In this document: positions 44,348-51,594 of the stretch, one piece after another | Layout: every line of letters begins with the position of its first letter | Numbering within the stretch: the stretch's first letter is position 1 | Source of the DNA: Shewanella halotolerans | GTDB taxonomy: Bacteria; Pseudomonadota; Gammaproteobacteria; Enterobacterales; Shewanellaceae | Assembly: GCF_019457535.1 (NCBI RefSeq) | Contig: NZ_CP080417.1 | Span: 3,720,001 to 3,784,000 of the forward strand | Reading direction: 5' to 3' | Length of the DNA: 64,000 nt | Notes under the pieces: model-generated | What the model was told of the DNA's origin: nothing | Databases searched by the model: none | Seen by the model: only the letters and a program-made list of their open reading frames with translations | Translations under genes and position numbers: made by a program

Positions 44348-45271
44348 GTGATCCCCCAAGCAGACCCCTCCCTCTCCCCCGATAACCCAATGCAAATCGA
44401 CAAGCCCTATGTCGGCCGTTTCGCGCCCTCGCCCTCCGGGCCACTGCACTTTGGCTCGCTCATCGCCGCACTAGGCAGCTATCTGCGCGCCCGCGCCGAG
44501 CAGGGACAGTGGCTGGTGCGCATCGAAGATATCGATCCCCCCAGAGAGGTAGCCGGTGCCAGCGACCTCATCCTCAAGACCCTTGAGGCCTACGGCCTTC
44601 ATTGGGACGGCGCTGCGCTCTATCAGAGCAGTCGCCTGGATGAGTATCAGGCGCGGCTTAACAGGCTACTGGCAGAAGATAAGGCCTACTACTGCCAATG
44701 TACCCGCAAGCAGATCCAGGCGATGGGCGGCACCTATGATGGCCGCTGCGCGACCCGCACAGCTAAACATACAGCAGGCGCTATTCGCATCCGAAACACG
44801 CTTGCGATAGATCATTTCGATGATGAGCTGCTGGGCCCTATCCAGGTCGAGCATGAGTTTGCCGCCGAGGACTTTATCATCAAGCGGCGCGACGGCCTCT
44901 ACGCCTATCAACTGGCTGTGGTGATGGACGATGCCTTTCAGGGGATAACTGAGGTGGTGCGCGGCGCCGACCTGCTCACCTCCAGTGCCCGCCAGGCGAC
45001 CCTGTTTAATTTATTCGGTGACAACGCGCCTAAGTGGCTTCATCTGCCGCTGGCCTGCGCCGAGCCCGGCATGAAACTCTCGAAGCAGAATCACGCCCCG
45101 GCCATAGATCTTAATGCGCCTCAGGCCAGCATCAACGCCGCGCTCGCCTTCCTGGGCCAGGCCCCCTGCGAACCAGATAGTGTCGAGACCATGCTGGCCC
45201 AGGCCGTTAGCCAGTTTGATCTGAGCCGTATCCCGCGCCAGCAGGAGATCATACTTGCGCCGGGCGCTTAA
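44348..45271 (+). CDS. gluQ: Glutamyl-Q tRNA(Asp) synthetase
   Basis: A class I glutamyl-tRNA synthetase paralogue without anticodon-binding domain, about 307 residues. It activates glutamate and attaches it to queuosine 34 of tRNA(Asp). Motifs are RFAPSPSGPLHFGS (HIGH-like) and MKLSKQN (KMSKS-like), with a zinc-site region CQCTRKQ...Y. GRC. Start is uncertain: GTG at 44348 has AAAGG 7 bases upstream and is preferred; ATG at 44312 or 44390 lack a clear Shine-Dalgarno sequence. The upstream dksA terminator suggests expression by read-through or an own promoter. Confidence 0.9.
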   Translation: MIPQADPSLSPDNPMQIDKPYVGRFAPSPSGPLHFGSLIAALGSYLRARAEQGQWLVRIEDIDPPREVAGASDLILKTLEAYGLHWDGAALYQSSRLDEYQARLNRLLAEDKAYYCQCTRKQIQAMGGTYDGRCATRTAKHTAGAIRIRNTLAIDHFDDELLGPIQVEHEFAAEDFIIKRRDGLYAYQLAVVMDDAFQGITEVVRGADLLTSSARQATLFNLFGDNAPKWLHLPLACAEPGMKLSKQNHAPAIDLNAPQASINAALAFLGQAPCEPDSVETMLAQAVSQFDLSRIPRQQEIILAPGA

Positions 45272-45412
45272 GCCCCGTAAAAGTATAAACCTTGCCGCCG
45301 TCACGAAACCCGGCCAGACGAGCAGAGTCCGGGTATACTCTTTGAACCATAATTGAGTTATGATAGCGGCCTAATTTTAACCCTGACTCAAGATCCAAGT
45401 TCGAGGTGTCCT

Positions 45413-46795
45413 ATTTTTCGCCGTATTAGTCAATTCTGTAAGCAGCTTTTTGAAGACAATCAAAACACCACAGAAACCACACCAGCGGGACTAAGCCTAG
45501 AGATAGTTGCACGTAAACATCATGCAATCTCTCGCCAGCACATTAGCGAAAACGCTATTAAGGTACTCTATCGTCTGCACAAATCTGGCTTTAAGGCCTA
45601 TTTGGTGGGCGGCGGCGTGCGCGACATCCTCCTAGGACTCGAGCCCAAGGATTTCGACGTGGTCACCAATGCCACGCCGGAAGAGATCAAGAAGCTATTT
45701 CGTAACTGCCGCCTGGTAGGGCGCAGATTCCGTCTGGCCCATATTGTCTTCGGCCGCGACGTCATCGAAGTCGCTACCCTGAGGGGCCATCATGTAGACA
45801 GCGGCGAGAAGATCTCTAAAGTCAACGCCGAGGGTCGCCTGCTGCGCGACAACGTCTACGGCACCATAGATGAAGACGCCGAGCGCCGCGACTTCACGGT
45901 CAACGCCCTCTACTATGATATCAGCGACTTTTCCATCCACAGCTATGGTGGCGGCCTGCAGGATCTCGAGTCTCGCACCCTGCGTCTGATCGGCGACCCG
46001 CAGAAACGCTACCGCGAAGATCCCGTGCGCATGCTGCGCGCCGTGCGCTTCGCTACTAAGCTGGGGATGAGCATAGACAAGGCTGCGGCGCAGCCGATCC
46101 CCGAGCTGGCCCCCCTGCTAAAAGATATTCCTGCCGCCCGTATGTATGAAGAGGTGCTTAAGCTCTTCTTCGCCGGTCAGGCCCAGAACAACTACGTCAT
46201 GATGCGTGACTTTGGCCTGTTCGCCCCCCTCTTTCCCCTGGTGGATAACCTGCTGGAGGAAGATCCTAAGGGACCGAGCCACAAGATGGTCAAGGCGATC
46301 ATGCGCAACACAGACGAGCGGGTTGAACAAGATAAGTCGGTCACCCCGGCCTTCTTCTACGCCGCCATGCTCTGGTACCCCCTCAGTCAGCGTGCCGATG
46401 ATATCGCCCTGGAGAGTGGCCTGAGCCAATATGACGCCTTCTACGCCGCCATGGGCGATGTGATGGAGCAGCAATGCCGCACCATCAGCATTCCCCGTCG
46501 CTTCAGCACCCCGGCCAAGGATATCTGGCAGCTGCAACTAAGGTTCGAACGCAACCAGGGCACACGTGCCTTCAAGTTCATCGAGCATCCTAAGTTCCGT
46601 GCCGCCTATGATCTGCTACTGCTAAGGGCCGAAGCCGAGGGTGGTAACCTGGCCAAGACGGCCGCCTGGTGGAAGAGCTTTGTCGAAGGCAGCGAAGAGC
46701 AACGCAGCGTCATCGCCCGCAGCACCAACAAGGGTAGCCGCAGCCGCAACAATCGCCGTCGTCGCAGCCCGAAGAAGACACCGAAAGCCGAATAA
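45413..46795 (+). CDS. pcnB: Poly(A) polymerase I with probable ATT start
   Basis: A 460-residue nucleotidyltransferase that adds poly(A) tails to RNA 3' ends and promotes decay. Motifs: VGGGVRDILLG, DFDVVTNATPEE with the two catalytic Asp, NCRLVGRRFRLAHI, RRDFTVNALYY, and the basic C-terminal tail rich in Arg/Ser. No ATG or GTG fits the conserved N terminus. The homologous start of E. coli PcnB is ATT, and here ATT at 45413 (encoding the start of FRRISQFCKQ) has GAGGTG just upstream, at 45403-45408. An in-frame TTG at 45353 is possible but less likely. The folK ATG overlaps its stop by one base. Confidence 0.9.
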   Translation: MFRRISQFCKQLFEDNQNTTETTPAGLSLEIVARKHHAISRQHISENAIKVLYRLHKSGFKAYLVGGGVRDILLGLEPKDFDVVTNATPEEIKKLFRNCRLVGRRFRLAHIVFGRDVIEVATLRGHHVDSGEKISKVNAEGRLLRDNVYGTIDEDAERRDFTVNALYYDISDFSIHSYGGGLQDLESRTLRLIGDPQKRYREDPVRMLRAVRFATKLGMSIDKAAAQPIPELAPLLKDIPAARMYEEVLKLFFAGQAQNNYVMMRDFGLFAPLFPLVDNLLEEDPKGPSHKMVKAIMRNTDERVEQDKSVTPAFFYAAMLWYPLSQRADDIALESGLSQYDAFYAAMGDVMEQQCRTISIPRRFSTPAKDIWQLQLRFERNQGTRAFKFIEHPKFRAAYDLLLLRAEAEGGNLAKTAAWWKSFVEGSEEQRSVIARSTNKGSRSRNNRRRRSPKKTPKAE

Positions 46796-47283
46796 TGAAC
46801 ACCGTCTATGTCGCACTGGGGGCCAATCTCGCGTCCCCAAAAGCCCAACTGGATCAGGCCTGTCAGGCACTGAAGGCCTTGGCAAGCGACGGACAACTAA
46901 GCGTCTCCCCCTATTACCAGAGCGCCCCCATGGGTGATGTGCCGCAGCCCGACTACCTCAATGCCGTGGCTTGCTTTACCACCACCCTCGCCCCACTGGC
47001 GCTGCTCGATGCCCTGCAGGCGATCGAGAACGAACAGGGTCGGGTACGTGAGGTACGCTGGGGCGCCAGAACCTTAGATCTGGACCTGCTTCTCTATGGC
47101 GACTGGCAACTGGATATCCCGCGTCTTCAGGTGCCGCACTACGGCATGAAGACCCGCAGCTTCGTGTTGCTGCCCCTATTGGATCTGACTCCAGATCTCA
47201 TTCTCCCCTGCGGCACCAAGCTGACCTCACTGATCACCGAGGAACTTAAGAGACAAGTTCAACAACTCGGTCCGGATCATTGA
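46795..47283 (+). CDS. folK: 2-amino-4-hydroxy-6-hydroxymethyldihydropteridine pyrophosphokinase
   Basis: A 162-residue enzyme (HPPK) that transfers pyrophosphate from ATP to 6-hydroxymethyl-dihydropterin in folate synthesis. Family blocks are VYVALGANLASP, the N-terminal YYQSAPMGDVPQPDYLNAV, and the signature RWGARTLDLDLLLYG, with HYGMKTRSFVLLPL near the C terminus. Its ATG (46795) shares a base with the pcnB stop TAA, so translation is coupled. Confidence 0.95.
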   Translation: MNTVYVALGANLASPKAQLDQACQALKALASDGQLSVSPYYQSAPMGDVPQPDYLNAVACFTTTLAPLALLDALQAIENEQGRVREVRWGARTLDLDLLLYGDWQLDIPRLQVPHYGMKTRSFVLLPLLDLTPDLILPCGTKLTSLITEELKRQVQQLGPDH

Positions 47284-47362
47284 ACTTAAGCCCCAGTTAG
47301 CTTATAAAGCACACTACTGCCCAGGCAGAACTCTTTTTTAAATCAAAGTTAAGACCAGCATT

Positions 47363-48157
47363 ATGTCTAAGATAACCAGCTCTACCCTGCTGAAGTTCAA
47401 GCAGGAAGGTAAGAAGTTCACTGCACTCACCGCCTATGATGCCAGCTTTGCGGGCGCCTTCGACAGCGAAGGGATCGACGTCCTACTGGTGGGCGACTCG
47501 TTAGGCATGGTATTGCAAGGACACGACGACACCCTGCCGGTCACAGTCGAAGATATCGCCTACCACACGCGTTGCGTGCGCCGTGGCATCAAGCGTTCAC
47601 TGCTGATCGCCGACATGCCTTTCATGAGCTACGCCACCCCAGAGCAGGCGATGACCAATGCCACCGCCCTGATGCAGGCCGGTGCCAACATGGTGAAACT
47701 CGAAGGCGGTCACTGGCTGCTGGAAACCGTCACTAAGCTGACCGAGCGCGGCATTCCCGTGTGCGCCCACCTGGGACTCACCCCGCAATCTGTGCATGTC
47801 TTCGGCGGCTTCAAGGTACAAGGCCGTGACGCCGACAACGCCCAGCGCATCATAGATGAGGCCAAGGCGATCGAGGCCGCTGGTGCCCAGCTATTAGTGG
47901 TCGAGTGTATCCCGGCGGCGCTGGCCAAAAGCATCACAGAGGCCCTCACCATTCCGGTTATCGGCATAGGCGCAGGCGCAGACACCGACGGTCAGATCCT
48001 GGTGATGCACGACGTGCTGGGGATCTCCAGCGGCTATATTCCGCGCTTCTCGAAGAACTACCTGGCCCAGACCGGCGAGATCCGCAGCGCCATCCGCGCC
48101 TATATTGAAGAGGTCGACACAGGCGTCTTCCCCGCCGCCGAGCATACATTTAGTTAA
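47363..48157 (+). CDS. panB: 3-methyl-2-oxobutanoate hydroxymethyltransferase
   Basis: A 264-residue enzyme that makes ketopantoate from alpha-ketoisovalerate and methylene-tetrahydrofolate, the first step of pantothenate synthesis. Conserved parts: TAYDASFA, VGDSLGMVLQGHDDTLPVT (metal-binding Asp), GANMVKLEGG, HLGLTPQS and GIGAGADTDGQILVMHD. Same operon as folK (80-base gap) and panC (17-base gap), linking folate cofactor and pantothenate synthesis. Confidence 0.96.
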   Translation: MSKITSSTLLKFKQEGKKFTALTAYDASFAGAFDSEGIDVLLVGDSLGMVLQGHDDTLPVTVEDIAYHTRCVRRGIKRSLLIADMPFMSYATPEQAMTNATALMQAGANMVKLEGGHWLLETVTKLTERGIPVCAHLGLTPQSVHVFGGFKVQGRDADNAQRIIDEAKAIEAAGAQLLVVECIPAALAKSITEALTIPVIGIGAGADTDGQILVMHDVLGISSGYIPRFSKNYLAQTGEIRSAIRAYIEEVDTGVFPAAEHTFS

Positions 48158-48174
48158 CGTAAGGTTGCTGTAAC

Positions 48175-49023
48175 ATGTACACCACCCAAGATATCGCCGC
48201 GATCCGCGCCCAGGTGCGCCAGTGGAAACAGGCCGGCGAGACAGTGGCATTCGTGCCCACCATGGGCAATCTGCACCAGGGTCATATCACCCTGGTCACC
48301 GAGGCATTGAAACGTGCCGATCACGTGGTGGTCTCCATCTTCGTTAACCCGATGCAATTTGGGCAGAACGAAGATCTGGACGCCTACCCACGCACCCTGC
48401 CCGCCGATCAGGCCGCCCTAGAGGCCGCCGGCGCCGAGCTGTTATTCACGCCGACACCAGCCATCATCTATCCCAAGGGGATGGATAAGCAGACCTTTGT
48501 CGAGGTGCCTGGCCTGTCGGAAGAGCTTTGCGGCGCCAGCCGTCCAGGGCACTTTCGCGGCGTCACCACTATAGTCTGCAAGCTGTTCAATATCGTACAG
48601 CCGGATGTGGCCCTGTTCGGTAAGAAAGATTTTCAGCAGCTGATGGTGATCAAGGCCATGGTGGAAGATCTGTCTCTGCCTATCGAGATTGTCGGCGTCG
48701 ACACCATACGCGAGAGCTCTGGCCTGGCCATGAGTTCACGCAACGGTTACCTGAGCGAGGCGCAGAAGCAGCAAGCGGCTCAGCTCAAGCGTACCTTAGA
48801 TGAGATGGCCGAGGCGATCGCCCAGGGTCAAGCGATCCCTAATGTAGTGCAGCGCGCTCAGGAACAGTTGCACCAGGCTGGGTTTAAGCCTGATTATCTG
48901 TCGGTGCGTAATGCCGCCGATCTGCGTGAAGTCAAGGACGACGATAAACAGCTGGTGATCCTGGCCGCCGCCTTTATGGGCAGCACCCGCCTGATCGATA
49001 ACCTGAGCTTCGAACGCGCTTAA
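48175..49023 (+). CDS. panC: Pantothenate synthetase
   Basis: A 282-residue ligase that joins pantoate and beta-alanine with ATP. Motifs: VPTMGNLHQGHITLV (HxGH), FVNPMQFGQNEDLDAYPRT, GASRPGHFRGVTTIV, LFGKKDFQQL (KMSKS-like) and LAMSSRNGYL. Last gene of the panBC pair; a terminator follows at 49099-49135. No panD is nearby. Confidence 0.96.
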   Translation: MYTTQDIAAIRAQVRQWKQAGETVAFVPTMGNLHQGHITLVTEALKRADHVVVSIFVNPMQFGQNEDLDAYPRTLPADQAALEAAGAELLFTPTPAIIYPKGMDKQTFVEVPGLSEELCGASRPGHFRGVTTIVCKLFNIVQPDVALFGKKDFQQLMVIKAMVEDLSLPIEIVGVDTIRESSGLAMSSRNGYLSEAQKQQAAQLKRTLDEMAEAIAQGQAIPNVVQRAQEQLHQAGFKPDYLSVRNAADLREVKDDDKQLVILAAAFMGSTRLIDNLSFERA

Positions 49024-49098
49024 GCCCTGCACGTCCGAATTTAGGGCGTACTTAAGCCTAGAAAGCGCTTAAACTTGGCTCGTCTTTAGCCTCTAATT

Positions 49099-49135
49099 TC
49101 GCTTCTCAGGCCCAATTCCTGGGAAGCGATTTTTC
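49099..49135 (+). terminator. panBC terminator
   Basis: Stem TCGCTTC-TCAGG / CCTGG-GAAGCGA followed by TTTTTC. Confidence 0.8.
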
Positions 49136-49407
49136 ATTTTAGGCTCATTTTTTACCCTGCTTTTTCCCCCTAAGCAGCCCCCAAACTGCCCCAAAACAAC
49201 TCAAAATGAGGTCAGTTTCATCATCTAAGTTATTGGTCATGCACCAAATCTGATCGGCCTATCGGTCGAAAATGCCGCGAGTTTCAGAAATAAAATTACT
49301 TATTTGAGCGAAAGCCAATAAAGTGACCTGGATCCAGATCTCCTGCATTTCATTTACATGCATTTCAAACGAATTGGCATGCATCCAGGCTAACTTACTG
49401 AAATCAA

Positions 49408-49428
49408 TTGGTAATACCTATTTACCAA
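49408..49428. promoter_or_regulatory. Inverted repeat TTGGTAA-N7-TTACCAA
   Basis: Perfect 7-base arms. The TTGGT/ACCAA half-sites resemble operators of GntR-family (FadR-type, LldR/PdhR-like) regulators, though with a longer spacer. About 475 bases before the permease ATG. Confidence 0.45.
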
Positions 49429-49458
49429 AAATAGCGAGTTCCTACAGGCACTCAACAA

Positions 49459-49474
49459 GGTGATCTGGATCACC
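49459..49474. promoter_or_regulatory. Palindrome GGTGATC-TG-GATCACC
   Basis: Perfect 7-base arms. It partly resembles a CRP site (GTGAtc...gaTCAC) but has GGTGA/TCACC ends. Owner unknown. Confidence 0.4.
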
Positions 49475-49639
49475 AAGGGCAATTTTCCATCGTTAACTGA
49501 TTAGATTCTAAACTGAAATTATCCGATCAGATATTTCCACTTTTGAGACCAAATTAGAGTAATTACTCTTAGTAAAATCCCATTTCTAGCTAAAAATCGT
49601 CATATTTCTTTCAAATAGTTATAACGGCCCGCTCCGACC

Positions 49640-49655
49640 AGTGATAGAGATCACA
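49640..49655. promoter_or_regulatory. Candidate CRP site 1
   Basis: AGTGA-TAGAGA-TCACA, 9 of 10 consensus positions. CRP is a main regulator of anaerobic respiration in Shewanella, and also acts on catabolic genes in other bacteria. Confidence 0.6.
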
Positions 49656-49720
49656 CTTTGGGTTTAAGTGGTCAGACAAAGTTCACACCCATCTAACCCC
49701 ATCTCACATAATCAGCACAT

Positions 49721-49736
49721 AATGATCTAGATCATA
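49721..49736. promoter_or_regulatory. Candidate CRP site 2
   Basis: AATGATCTAGATCATA; the core TGATCTAGATCA is a perfect palindrome identical to the centre of the ideal CRP site, but the outer TGTGA/TCACA positions are partly lost (A for G, T for C). Confidence 0.5.
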
Positions 49737-49883
49737 TTTGCATTTGGTGAATTAGCGTTTATTACGCATCAAGGATGAAACGATTCCATTTGGGAATAGC
49801 TTCCGACAACACAGGATGCTGCATCGGACGAGTCAGCATCGACAACAACTAAAATAACCAAGTAACGACAGTAAGAGGCAATC

Positions 49884-51527
49884 ATGACCCTACTTCAACT
49901 ACTCGCCAGTTTGACGCCTGTAATCAGCGTTATGCTATTTTTGGTGCTACTCAAGATGCCAGCATCTCGCGCCATGCCCATCTCTATGGTAATGACAGGT
50001 CTTGCCGCCGTCTTTATCTGGCAGATGGATACCACCATCTTAGGTGCCTCCGTGGTCGAAGGCCTACTCTCGGCCCTGACCCCACTGAGCATCATCTTCG
50101 GCGCCGTGTTCCTGCTGAACACCCTGAAGTACTCGGGTGCCATGGACACCATCCGCGCCGGCTTTACCAACATCAGTAGTGATGCCCGCGTGCAGGTGAT
50201 CATCATCTGTTGGTTATTTGGTTCATTTATCGAAGGCTCTGCCGGTTTCGGTACTCCAGCCGCCATCGGCGCGCCGCTGCTGGTGCTGCTAGGTGTGCCG
50301 CCTGTTGCCGCCGCCGTGGTAGCCCTGATCGCCGACTCAACCAGCGTCTCCTTCGGCGCCATCGGTCTGCCGGTCCTCTTCGGTATGGAGCAGGGTTTGA
50401 TGCAAGGCGGTGTGAGTATGGCTGCCGACCAGATCGCCCAGCACGGCACCAGCTTCGCCGACTATGCCCAGTTTATCGCCCTGCACATGATCACTATCGA
50501 TCTGGTGACAGGTACCCTGATCCCGCTGGTACTCGTCTCTGTACTCACAGGCTTCTTCGGCCGCAACAAGTCCTTCAAAGAGGGTCTGGCGATCTGGAAA
50601 TTTGCCCTGTTCGCCGGCTTAGCCTTTACCGTACCAGCCTGGCTTATCAACTACTTCGCCGGCCCAGAGTTCCCATCGGTTATCGGTTCACTGGTTGGTA
50701 TGGCGCTGGTGATTCCTGTGGCGCGCAAAGGCTTGTTACTGCCTAAGACCCCTTGGAACGATTTCGCCGAAAACGACAACCAGACCCAAGCCAAGATTGA
50801 GACCAAGGCACAGTTCTCTCAGGTTGCCGCCTGGACGCCTTACATCATCATGGCAGGCCTGCTGGTGCTGTCTCGCACCGTGGCGCCGCTCAAGGCCTGG
50901 CTCACCAGCTTCAACATCAGCTGGACCAACCTACTTGGCACTGAGTTGAAAGCCGGTTTCGCGACCCTGTATGCGCCTGGCGCCTTCTTCGTGCTGGTAT
51001 GTATCCTGGGCTTCGTACTGTTTAAGATGAAATCGCCAGCGATCAAGGAGTCGATCACCGTCTCTTGCAAGTCTATGCTGCCGACCATCATCTCCCTGGG
51101 CGCCTCAGTGCCTATGGTGAAGATCTTCCTTAACTCTGGCACCAACGAGGCAGGCCTGCAGTCTATGCCGGTTGCCCTGGCTGACATGCTCGCCGGCTCT
51201 ATGGGCGCCATCTGGGCCTGGATGTCACCGATTGTGGGTATCTTCGGTGCCTTCCTGTCGGGCTCAGCCACCTTCTCTAACATGATGTTCTCTGGCCTAC
51301 AGTACAGCGTGGCCGACAACATCGGCATGAACCACGCGTTAGTCCTGGCCCTACAAGGTATTGGTGCCAACGCAGGTAACATGATGTGTGTCATGAACGT
51401 GGTCGCCGCCGCTACCGTGGTGGGTATGGCTGGCCGTGAATCAGAAATTATCCGTAAAACTATGCCCGTCGCTCTGGGTTATGCCTTGATTGCAGGTACT
51501 ATCGCTACCCTTTGGGGCGGTCTATAA
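49884..51527 (+). CDS. lctP: L-lactate permease family transporter
   Basis: A 547-residue polytopic membrane protein of the LctP family that imports lactate with protons. About a dozen or more hydrophobic segments; conserved stretches include FIEGSAGFGTPAAIGAPLL, VALIADSTSVSFGAIGLPV and FGAFLSGSATFSNMMF. AGAGG lies 6-7 bases before the ATG. The D-lactate dehydrogenase gene starts 67 bases downstream, so uptake and oxidation are coupled. Known orthologues are the lactate permeases of Shewanella. Confidence 0.93.
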   Translation: MTLLQLLASLTPVISVMLFLVLLKMPASRAMPISMVMTGLAAVFIWQMDTTILGASVVEGLLSALTPLSIIFGAVFLLNTLKYSGAMDTIRAGFTNISSDARVQVIIICWLFGSFIEGSAGFGTPAAIGAPLLVLLGVPPVAAAVVALIADSTSVSFGAIGLPVLFGMEQGLMQGGVSMAADQIAQHGTSFADYAQFIALHMITIDLVTGTLIPLVLVSVLTGFFGRNKSFKEGLAIWKFALFAGLAFTVPAWLINYFAGPEFPSVIGSLVGMALVIPVARKGLLLPKTPWNDFAENDNQTQAKIETKAQFSQVAAWTPYIIMAGLLVLSRTVAPLKAWLTSFNISWTNLLGTELKAGFATLYAPGAFFVLVCILGFVLFKMKSPAIKESITVSCKSMLPTIISLGASVPMVKIFLNSGTNEAGLQSMPVALADMLAGSMGAIWAWMSPIVGIFGAFLSGSATFSNMMFSGLQYSVADNIGMNHALVLALQGIGANAGNMMCVMNVVAAATVVGMAGRESEIIRKTMPVALGYALIAGTIATLWGGL

Positions 51528-51594
51528 CAGATAACTCGAGAAAGGCGGACGTGATGAACCCGCCTTTCTGTGGGTCAACGAAAAGAGTAATGTT

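Larger units (their letters stand above)
49024..49883. other. 860-base control region upstream of lactate genes
   Basis: Contains the panC terminator and, in order, an inverted repeat TTGGTAA-N7-TTACCAA, a palindrome GGTGATC-TG-GATCACC, and two CRP-type sites. AT-rich and non-coding. The length and number of sites suggest several inputs to the lactate operon. Confidence 0.6.
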
